Below are positions 55,037-64,000 of a DNA stretch of 64,000 nucleotides, piece by piece. The DNA lies in the NCBI GenBank assembly GCA_009763385.1, contig CM019831.1, positions 79,891,845 to 79,955,844 of the forward strand. Direction: 5' to 3'. The position numbers and the translations under genes were made by a program. The notes beneath the pieces were generated by a model. That model worked only from the letters and a program-made list of their open reading frames with translations, did not search any database and was not told where the DNA came from. The first letter of the stretch is position 1; the number at the start of each line of letters is the position of its first letter. The DNA comes from Coix lacryma-jobi var. lacryma-jobi. Its lineage: Eukaryota; Streptophyta; Magnoliopsida; Poales; Poaceae.

Positions 55037-55441
55037 TGCATGAGAAAACATATATATCATTTACGTATATGATGAAGAATTTAATGTAAATTCTTTACAA
55101 AAATATTAGAAATTACACACATATATATATATGAAGCTAAATAAAAATTAGTGCCCAAATTGCTTCTTTATAAAAAACCGACATCCATACCATGTATTTT
55201 CTATAGATCTCAGTGTGCTGATAAAGTCAAATAAATGTTTCTGCAAAAATCGAAAAGGGTTTATGGTTTACAGAAGCTCACCCGACAATCCCAACTTGTT
55301 TGAAGGTTGAAAGGGCAAAACCTCACCCTCCCCTCTATTCTTGCTATTTCTTGCCTACGAGCTGAATGAACAGCAGTGTCAGCTGCTTTTGTCGCGAGGA
55401 ACAAGAAAGGGTCTTGGAGCATCTTTTTTCCCTAGGGCGGT
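55037..55441 (-). other. AT-rich upstream region of M without a gene
   Basis: About 400 bases, no ORF or terminus recognised. It is probably 5' flank of the CACTA transposase, bounded by LTR J. Confidence 0.4.
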
Positions 55442-57968
55442 TGTAACACCCCGATTTTTAAATTAATAAAATAAATTAGAATTTAATTAGTAAAAGGCCA
55501 AAATCCTAGATGGAGGGAAAAATCCTAACCCGATATTGTTGCATTCATGCCGTTGCACAGTTTTATTGGGTGAAAAAGAATTTTGTTAAATCCGAATAGG
55601 GCGAATCGGATTTTCTTCTATTTAATAAATAAATAAAAGCTTTATGAAAATTTTACAAAATCAAACTAAAATTTTATTTTCAAAACCTAGGGAAAATATT
55701 TCTAAATTTTTCAAAAGTCATTTGATTTCAAACTTATTTGAAACCTGTTTTTAAATGATTTTGCAAAAGATTTGGAAAAGAAAAAAAGAAAAGAATTGAC
55801 AAAGGCATTCCCCACTTCTCTCCTTTCTCTCCTTCCCCATTCGACCCAACTGGCCGGCCCGAGCATAGCGGCCCGCTAGCACCCCTCCTCTCCTCCGTGT
55901 GGGCCGAGCAAGCACCGGCCCAGTGCCCTCCGCACCACCCCTCCCGGCGGCCTGCTCCCACCTCTGGCCCACGGCTGACTTCCGGCTCCCCAGCCCGCTC
56001 CCCCTACGCTCGCCAGTGCCTGGGCCGAGCCCAGCGGCGACCCTCCCCACCCTCGGCCCACTGCAAGGTCGCGCCGCCTTCCCTCTTGTTGTCTCTGCTG
56101 AGCGGGCCACATCTCTCTCCACCGCTGACGCGAGGGCTCCACTCATCAGCTCCTCCCCCAACCTCCTCCCTGCCCTTTCCGTAGAGTAGAGCGCCCCGCG
56201 CGTCCGCCTCGATCAGCTGTTGCAACGCGCCGGCACCCTCCTACCCTTGCCCTACAAGTTCGTGCCCCACCCCGACCCTGCGCCGTCGCCGCACAGTCCA
56301 TCAACAAGCCCTCGCATCGCATCTAGAGCCTCCAAGGACACCGCCGCCATCGTCACCATTACAGAGCTCGGCCCTAACTCTCTGACGCACTGAGGGAGCC
56401 GCACCGATCTTCCTCTGATCCCTATCAAAGCCGTAAGTGCACAAAGCGTCCAGGGGACACAATCTAGGTGGAAATCGGTGCTAGGATAATTGCTTCCTCG
56501 ACCCGGCCGGCGAAAACCGACCGCACAGCATCGAGCTCCCTCAACCAAGCCATCTCCGACAACAAGGACATCTCCACAGGAACCCATGTGAGCTCCTCTT
56601 TAAATTCTGCCTATTCTCGTGATCCCTACCGCTCTCTAGCCTCGGCTCCGACCACCACAGACTGGCGGGCAATGGCGCCGCCGTAATCTTCCCCTTCTCC
56701 GGCTGCTCAAAGACGCCGTGGAGGCCCTCTATGAGATCGCGAGGCTGCACTCTTCCTCCCTGCTCTTTTGTCAGGGCCAATAGGGCACGGTAGCACGAAC
56801 GCCATCGTTCTACGGCAAGCTCCGGCCATCCCCTCCCATGGCGCCACTGCGCTAGGCGTAGCACCGTCGAGCCCCACACCACCGCCGACTGCGCGCGACG
56901 ACCACCCCCTCCTTAGCCCTCCGATCTAGAACCGATGGTCCAGAATAGAATTGCTTACGAAGGGGTATGCGCCAGCCACTGCACGCCGTGTGGTTGTCGC
57001 ACGGTCAACCCCGACCGGTCGTGGTAATTTTTCGACTAAGCCCCTCAGTTTCCCTAAATAAACCCACGGTCCAATTGCATAGTGTTCCGAGTCAGCCGAA
57101 ATTTTGCACTCCAGCCCTGCAGTTTTCATCTAAATGAGGTCAGGTCTAGCAGCCAATTCCTTTTCAGTTTTATTTATTTGAAATCACGAAAATGAGTTTA
57201 AGCTATTTATAGAATTGCCACTAAACTTTAAATGCCCATAACTTTTGCGTTGTAACTCTGGTTTGACCTGTTCAAGTCACATTAGATTCATCTTATCGAG
57301 CTCTATGCGTTAAATCTATTTACTTTCTATTGTTATACTATTGATGTACTGTTATTTATATTGTTTGTTTGGTCCATGTGATGATGCTTGATCCAGCGAG
57401 TGTGAGTTACATGGAACCCCAGGGCATGATCCGTGCCTTCATCGATCTGACCCAGCCTGAAGGCAAGTGTCCTTGAACATCTTGCTCCTGTATTTATTTT
57501 ACTTTTGAGTTTAGAGTAGTTAGATCCAGTAGTTGCATGCAGTGTCATTAATTTGAATCCCATGTTAAGGTTTACTAGCATTTGATTATATTTTCCTTGA
57601 CACCTAGTTCAGGAATGTTGGGCAGAAGTCATGCTTAGCCTTGCTGTCTTGGGATGGGATGGTGGTTTAATAATTAACTCTGATTAATGATCTATGGAAC
57701 ACTGTGGTTGATAACCTTTGTAGTAACATGGTGATTAGATAAATCCGACAGGATGGACCGTACTGGTGGTTTTGTGCCATGTGACTTGGCGGCTGGATTT
57801 GGTTTTTGGTTCTGGGCTCATGCTAGATTATCCTGCCTGGATCCCTAGGACCCGGTTCTTGAAGCCTGTAACCTGGCTTAACAACGCAACCATGAGGTTT
57901 GGAATGGGACAAACCTGGCTAATTAATTAGTTTCCTCTAAGTTATGCTACGCGGGGTTTGTTTAGTGA
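55442..57968 (+). repeat. LTR J, 3'-truncated (family of K, relative of I)
   Basis: It starts TGTAACACCCC like the A and I LTR families. It has a GC-rich promoter/leader section (55840-56950), a candidate acidic mini-exon 57397-57462 (acceptor TTGATCCAG, donor GAAGGCAAGT), and a 3' part matching K. The LTR end and primer site are missing. GC-rich ORFs on both strands (for example 55751-56189) are unsupported. Confidence 0.7.
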
Positions 57969-58562
57969 TGTCAGGTACGTAGAAAAGGGGTACCCCAAAA
58001 CCTCGATTTCGAAAAACTAAACCACGGCAAAATCCTCAATCATCCCTCAACCTCAACACGCAAACCAGCCCAAATACCGATCCAAACTGGGCCGGCCCGC
58101 GAACAGACTACAGCAACCCAACGCACCATCGAGGAATCCCTCCTTGAGACCGCACCAAAGTCCGCTCGAGGCACACCACGGTGACAGAATCTCCTTGAGC
58201 GAACGGAGCAGGCTTCGACCACCTTGCCTCATACCCTCTCACTCCTCGAGCACCCCTCGAGGGGTACTCCTTCAAGCGCTCCTAGGGTAGGCCTCGACCG
58301 CCTTGCCACGCATCCCTCAAAGGGCATCCCCCGGATGTCCCTCAATTACGGAACCCTTCCGAGCGAAGGAAGCAGGCCTCGACCGCATCGCCGCATGCAC
58401 CCTCAGACACCTACCTCCTGTACGATTCCAGGAGCATTAAATGCACTCCACCTGCTCTAGTGTAACTCATATGGTACAGCGAGCACCATTGTGGATCATA
58501 CCTCGGTTAAATCTGACTTGAACCGCCCATACCCGAGAAGCAAGCATGTCGTGTAGCACTGT
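57969..58562 (+). other. Unassigned fragment P, probably LTR-derived
   Basis: It begins near TGTCAGGTACGTAGAAAAGGGGTACCCC and is rich in CCTCGA motifs. It shares nothing obvious with the flanking elements. It is cut by copia D's LTR. Its ORFs are short and unsupported. Confidence 0.35.
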
Positions 58563-60602
58563 TGCGTTGTGAACACAAGGTTGATATATGCCCTTGTGGT
58601 TCCTTTCCTGAGTGATGAGTGAATGATCAACATGCAACATGTGTCTCTTGGCTGTGTTGATGTACAGGTGTGGAGCTCAGAGACAGTGGTCAATGCCGAG
58701 GTGAAGGTCAAGTAGAGACGCGTCGTGTCGACGGACCAGGAGCGGTGAAGGGCGAACATGAGGCTTGGACCGACGGTCCGGGAGGCCAGAGGATCAGCTA
58801 TGGTAGCTGGCACATGGCATCGGCGAGCAAGAGCACATGGGGATGTGCGGTGCATCGGCTGAGTCGGGAGGAAGACGATGGTGTCGTGACACTTGGCAGG
58901 AGGACGAGAAGGAAGGGGAAGGCGTTGTGCCCAGCATGGAGGCTGGACATGCATCGACATCGGTGCCGGTGGTCGGGGTGTGCAAACCACATCCCGTCTA
59001 TGGCGCGAGTTTGGTAGTTGAGCCTCATAAAACTACCCTCGACGGTTTCCGAGTTTGGGCCTCAAAACTCAGGGTGGCGGGTTTCCAAGTTTGGGCCTCA
59101 AAACTCGGCCTTAGTGGTTTCCTAGTTTGGGCCTCAAAACCTAAGCTCACAGGTTTCTGAGTTTGGGCCACAAAACTCAGCCTGAGGACTGGTTTCTCGG
59201 TTTCAGACTCAAAACCGGGGGAAGGTCCAAAAGGGCGGTCGACGCGTGGCGGCGTCGAGAGGCTTGCGTTGCGGTGAAGCTATCAGTGAGGAAGGCGCGA
59301 CAGTCGACAGGATGGCACGTGGCGGCATCCTGAGGCTTGCGTCGAAGCGAAGCTAAGGATGAGGAAGGCGCGTGGCCATCGGATCAAGGCTCGGCAGAGT
59401 TGGACCAGGATACCCCTAGGATTGGCCTGTTCACTCTTTGTATCTAGGGGTAGAGGGGGAATAAGTGTATTAGGCAAGTAGTGATGGCAGCCCCTCCATC
59501 CATTCTATCCGTGCAGCTTTCATTCTCTAGCCTCTGCTTAGGTGTTCTATCATACCGTGCTGCCTGTGATCCACAGAGTAACATCAATCATACCTCTGTG
59601 TACTTGAGATTTTGAGGAAACGAGACCGTAATCTCGCTGTTCTCTCGTGGGTTCGAGACACGACAGAAATCGAGTTCGATTCGTGTCTTGTCCATGTGTT
59701 CTTCGTGTTTTCGGTTTTTGCCCCCTTGAAGATTTGCCTAGTTCTCTGTCTCCGTGAGACGGTTTTTGATTCTGCTTGAACCCACTTGTGCTAGATCGTG
59801 AGGCGCTTCTTTCCACCAAAGGAATTCATCTCTAACCTCACGAGCTAGTGGATCAAATCGTTTTCATTTCGGATCGTGTTCTTCTCCTTTTCCCCTGAAC
59901 TTCTTCAATTCATCGGTTCGGACATAGGTTCGAGCCATGATCTCCTAGGAGTAGCTCACTATCCTCCTTGTGACTCCCCTCACCAAGTTAGAGACCTAGA
60001 GTCTTCAATTTGAGGGAGATCGAGTCGAATCGGTGGACGAACAGTCCTGTTTCGGGCTGACCGGACGCTACCTGTTCAATGACTGGATGCTCACCAGTGA
60101 GTCCGATCGTTGAACGTCTCGCTATTCAGTTCTGCGAGAAGTCGACCAGACACACCAGTTGTCTCTGACCGGACGCGATGCTACTACGGTTCATCAGGTA
60201 GTAGTGACCGGACGCTGGTACAGTTGTTGACCGGACGCACGCTAGCCCAGAGTTCGGTCCAACACAGAGAGCATCTAGAGAGGATTCTCACTGACCGGAC
60301 GTGTCTGATCGTCATTGATCGGACGCTGGTCAGAGTCTGGTCAGTGCAGTTCTGCCCTCTTTTGTCTGTAGTTTGTTCGTCCGACTTTGTATTTGGATTT
60401 CGGCTTTTGCGTTGGGTTTCTAGGATTGTGTAGTGTTCCGTTGTGCTTCTTGGAAGCATCCACCCTACAACTAGGGTCGTGAACACTAGCAAGTCCATAT
60501 CTTGCCTTTGAGGTGACTTTCTGGGACAAGGGCCATCTATTTCTCGAGAAGAAATTTGAGGCTCCCATTCACCCCCCCTCTGGTCGCCAATTCGGTCCTT
60601 CA
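58563..60602 (+). repeat. 5' LTR of copia element D
   Basis: About 2.04 kb, colinear with C's 3' LTR. It contains the GTTTGGGCCTCAAAAC hairpin repeats (59040-59220) and ACCGGACGC cluster (60055-60345) and ends CGGTCCTTCA. The first base is uncertain by about three positions. Confidence 0.85.
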
Positions 60603-60604
60603 AT

Positions 60605-60616
60605 TGGTATCAGAGC
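60605..60616 (+). other. Primer-binding site of copia D (initiator tRNA-Met)
   Basis: TGGTATCAGAGC, a perfect match to the plant iMet site, two bases after the LTR. Confidence 0.92.
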
Positions 60617-60665
60617 CGGTTAAGGATCTTCTCTACCTTAATCAGTTTCAGATCCTAAGGGTGAC

Positions 60666-63406
60666 ATGGATCGAGGGAACGGTAAGGATCCTTACTTTGG
60701 TGGGACAAACTATCCCTATTGGAAGATTTGGATGCGTGCTTATCTCAACAACATCGGATCTTCTGTTTGGGACATATGGGAGAACGCTGAGTATGAGGTC
60801 CTTGCAGCTCGTGTGGGACAGATCCAGATTGACTAGCACAAGGTGAATGCTAAGGCCTGTAATGTGCTTTTGGCCAACATCTTCCTTCCTGAGTTTGAGC
60901 GTGTCTCCGAGCTTGAGACGGCACGAGAGATCTGGGTGAAGCTTCAGAGCTATCACGAGGGGACCGTATAGGTCAAGACCAGACTCTTCGAGACCTACAA
61001 GAGGGAGTATGAGAACTTTGTTCAGATGGAGGGAGAGACGATTGACGCTATGTTCGCTCACTTCCAAACGATTGTGAACAAGATGCGTGCCAATCGGGCC
61101 AACCTACCTTACGATGATCATGAGAGGGCGCTCAAGTTACTATATGCCCTAGATCGGAAGGTATGGGAGGTGAAGGTGTCGACCATCATAGAGTATCCAG
61201 CTTATGACACCCTCACCGTGGACGAGCTAATCAGCAAGCTCAAGTCCACCGAGATCGATCACTTGACTCAGGCCAAACTGAAGAATCCATCTTCACATTC
61301 CATGGCTTTGGTCTCAAGCAAGGGTGGATCAACTCTTTCTGCTGACGCTTCTCCACCTCTCTTTGCTTTGTCTTCTTTGCTTTCAGTGACAGAGGAGCAG
61401 GTGTAGGCATTGGGAGACGATGAGCTCGCCCTCATCATCACCCGGTTCTCGCGGTTTCACAACAACCGCTTGAACCGCCGATGTGGTGGCGCACGTCACG
61501 ACTGCTACGGGTGTGGAGACCCCAATTAATTCGTTGTGAGCTGCCCCAAGCGTGACAAGAGCTTCCCCGGCAAGAACCGCAACTCCAGGCGCAAGGCCAA
61601 GCCGGAGAACAAGGTCGGGAAGAAGAAGAAGGGTGGCTACCGTAGGGAAGATTTGGAGAAGGCTTTCGATGCCAGCAGGCATGCCTTCACCGCCTCATTC
61701 AGCAACATCGAGAAGAGCTCCGACGGTGACTCCAGCGATGATGGGTCTGAGCACAAGGCTGAAGATTGCTTCAACGGACTCTGCTTCTTCGATAGCTCCA
61801 CCGACGGCATCTGCACCATGCCCTTGGATGAGGAGGACCGCAAGTGCCAGGACAAGCACGCTGGCACCAACGACGACAACGATGCTTCAGAGGTATCAAA
61901 CTCTTCTCTTGTCGAGCGTCTTTCCAGTGAGCATGACACGTTGGCCGAAATAGTTCTCGGTCTGGGCAAGCAGCTTAAGTGTGCCGCTACTGAGCGCAAT
62001 GACTTTAAGGCCAAGTTAGGCGAGGCGCTTAAGGAGCTTGAGAGTGCTAGGTCCGAGGTGAGAGTGACCGAGGAGGAGGAGTGTGATGAGTGCACGACAC
62101 ACATGACAAACTTTACCACCCTGCAAACCAAGTATGCCTCTTTGATCGAGGTGTATGATGAGCTGAAGAGTAGGCTAGACTTGGTCGGTGATTGTAAAGA
62201 GTGCCCCTTCCTGAAAAAGGAGCTGGAGGAAGTGAAGTTGAGATCTTCTTCGCTGGGTGCGTGCAAGCTTTGTCCAGGCTTGCGAACTGAGTTGGCAGAT
62301 GTTAGTGCCAAGCTTGCGGTAGCCATGAAGGCCAGCTCAGTTAGCACCGTTTCCGCTCCATGTGAGCGATGTGAGGGGATGGAGCTTGAGATTGTCAACT
62401 GTTGGCATGACAAGATGCAAATCGAGGAGGAAAACACATACCTTCGGTCCATCCTGAGTTGGGTGTCATGCAGTGAGCCGCAGTTAGGCATGATGATCAG
62501 TCAGTTCAAGAGGGGAACTAGCAGTTCAGGAGTAGGCTTTGCTTCAGGTTGGGAGGGCGCTAGTACCTTCGGCAAGATCAGTGAGTTTAGAGGAGTGAAC
62601 TCGAGTGAGAAACCATCCGTTGTTCCTAAGCTTACCAAGATCACCCCACCTGAGCCTCCCAAGCCTATCACCAAGGATGGCATCCTTGATGAAACTCCCA
62701 AGGCTCCACCTCGCAAGCAAGTGTGGATTCCCAAACCTAACCATCTTAGGAACAACTTGACACCCTTCCTAGCATCTCTAGTGAAACCCTACCAAAAGGC
62801 AAGCAGTCGGCTAGATTGAACAACCCCCGCAACCATAGGAACCAACAACCCAAGAGAGTGGTGAGGTTCGAGTGTGAGTACTGTCACCGTGAGGGTCACT
62901 TAGCCGAGTTTTGCTTTTGGATGAAGAGAGACGCCAGGAGGGAGTTGGACCTGAACAACCAGGCCAGGCACCACCCTCTCCATGGTGTGCAAGGTCAGGG
63001 AGTTCAGGTTCAGAGGGCTAGGCCTAGAGTTCCACCCCCTTGGGTAGCTAGGCCCCAGGAAGCTAGGCCACGGGGTGGTGGTCGTGCCAGTCGCGGTTCC
63101 GATCATCCTCAATACGATCGTGAGCCGGGTGTAAGAGGCTTTGCTGCACAGTCCCATAGCAGACCACCTTTTCAGCATGGTGGTGATCGCTATCCACAAA
63201 TGGGACATGGTGGTGAGTTTGGAGGATTTCCGTTCCATAGCGGACCACCCTTTCAGTTTGGTGGTGATCGCTATCCACCCATGGGACGAGGACAGTTTGG
63301 TGTGCCTTCTAACACCTTTTCTGGGCCTATGACACAACACTGGTATCCTTCTCAGTATACTAACCCCAGTGTTGTGTCATATGCTCATTTCCTGCCTTTC
63401 TATTGA
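60666..63406 (+). pseudogene. Copia D gag with CxxC coiled-coil extension and zinc knuckles
   Basis: From MDRGNGKDPYFGGTNYPYWK one frame runs to 62819 with stops at 60834, 60969, 61404 (all TAG) and 61527 (TAA). The last replaces the His of a zinc knuckle (CYGCGDPN-stop-FVVSC). The core gag has YWKIWMRAYL and the UBN2-like segment (LKLLYALDRKVWEV). A coiled coil of about 300 residues follows. It carries four CxxC motifs: CDEC, CKEC, CKLC and CERC, three of them directly before a Leu/Glu heptad. After a frameshift near 62816 the C-terminus has a second knuckle (CEYCHREGHLAEFC) and Gly/Arg/Pro-rich repeats (HGGDRYPQMGHGG, FGGDRYPPMGRG), ending at 63406. Large gags with C-terminal extension fit the SIRE/Maximus lineage. 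Confidence 0.88.
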
Positions 63407-63411
63407 TGCAG

Positions 63412-64000
63412 GAACTTCGGCTAGAGAACATGTGGCTCATGGATTCCGGGTGTTCGCGCCACATGACCAGAAAGAAAAAATGGTTCTCCAGCCTAGACCT
63501 CGTTGTGCATAAGGAGTACATCACCTTCAGGGATAGTGGTAGAGGTAAGGTTGTTTCTCGTGGGTCGATTCGACTTAACGAGAACTTTGTTCTCAAGGAT
63601 GTTGCTTTGGTTTCGAATTTGCACTTTAATTTGCTTTCTGTTTCGCAACTTCTTGAGGACGGCTTTGAGGTGCGCTTTAAGAAAGGCTTGAGTAGAGTCT
63701 TGGACTCTTGGGGAGATCTTGTTTGTTGGATTGTCCCCTTTGGCTGTGTTTTCCGAGCTTATTTTTCTTGTTCTTTCAGCTCTTCTAGATGTTTGGTGGT
63801 TGGTCCTTCTTCTGATTTGTGGAAGTGGCTTAGGAGGCTTGGTCACCTGAGCTTCGACTTGCTTGCAAGACTTAGCTCACTTGGCCTAATCCAAGGATTG
63901 CCCAAGCTTAAGTTTCAGAAGGACCTTGTTTGCCACCCTTGTCATCATGGGAAGATGGTTGTTGCTTCTCACCCACCTATTAACCAGGTGATGACCAAGC
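63412..64000 (+). CDS. Copia D protease and GAG-pre-integrase region (runs off window)
   Basis: This frame is open from 63412 to the window end and differs from that of gag. It shows the protease active site (WLMDSGCSRHMT), LLSVSQLLEDGFEV, and the pre-integrase zinc segment (LWKWLRRLGHLSFDLLARL, CHPCHHGKMV). The gag stop at 63404-63406 and the frame change suggest a frameshift mutation, or expression by frameshifting. Integrase, RT and RNase H should follow beyond the window. Confidence 0.88.

Larger units (their letters stand above)
48337..55441 (-). mobile_element. CACTA element M (minus strand), truncated, hosting L and a MITE
   Basis: Holds a Tnp2 transposase pseudogene with its upstream region. 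No CACTA termini are visible: the left side stops inside the coding region next to K, and the right side ends at the start of LTR J. Confidence 0.7.
58563..64000 (+). mobile_element. Ty1/copia element D (SIRE/Maximus type), 5' part
   Basis: LTR, iMet primer-binding site, gag with long coiled-coil extension, protease and the start of integrase, running off the window end. The LTR is shared with C. The protease motif DSGCSRHM and the GAG-pre-integrase zinc segment confirm copia. Confidence 0.92.

Overview
The window looks like plant nuclear heterochromatin, most likely from a grass and probably a panicoid/andropogonoid one (inference). The evidence is long Ty3/gypsy and Ty1/copia retrotransposons with primer-binding sites for tRNA-iMet or tRNA-Asp, CACTA elements with 'TTTAGTCCCGG' subterminal hairpins, a MULE-type MITE, and GC-rich plant-style LTR promoters. 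I found no ordinary host gene, tRNA, rRNA or CRISPR array. Nearly every base can be assigned to a mobile element.

Layout: 1-7865 is the 5' part of a minus-strand Ty3/gypsy element (A). It sits in the 5' LTR of a deleted Ty1/copia element (C, 7866-13153). C sits in an Athila-like element (E, 13154-15285), which sits in the pol of an Athila-type element (H, 15286-22583). H sits in the LTR of a plus-strand relative of A (G, 22584-37601). G's LTR also carries a complete non-autonomous Athila-like element on the minus strand (F, 24025-32207, target duplication CCCGC), and G's pol is cut by a third relative (I, from 37602). A composite CACTA region (about 40987-46650) follows, with a Tnp2 fragment, an RNase H1-type hybrid-binding domain ORF and a spliced Ulp1-like cysteine protease. 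Next come an LTR fragment (K) and a minus-strand CACTA transposase pseudogene (M, 48337-55441). M is split by a tandem-repeat-filled LARD (L, 50335-54349, target duplication GAAAT) and flanked by a foldback MITE (54579-55027, target duplication ATAAAAATA). The window ends with an LTR (J), an unassigned fragment (P) and a SIRE/Maximus-type copia element (D, 58563 to the end).

Main discovery: elements A, G and I each carry an extra ORF between the primer-binding site and gag. Its N-terminus copies the histone H3 tail (I: ARTKQTARKSTGGRAP; A: ARTKRTARKSTGG; G: decayed). In all three a 3' splice site directly abuts the ATG, so Met removal would expose a free Ala-Arg-Thr-Lys end as in mature H3. 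In A the tail is followed by a region with the predicted strand/helix order of a dsRNA-binding domain, a coiled coil and an Asp/Ser-rich acidic tail. In I a short linker and an acidic tail follow. This looks like a retrotransposon-encoded histone-tail mimic that could engage H3K4/K9 readers or writers. Its function is inference. Other notable points are CAG-to-TAG nonsense decay in G, a tandem duplicated protease in F, a conserved LTR mini-exon with a GC-type donor, and a conserved 3'UTR motif shared by three Athila-like elements.
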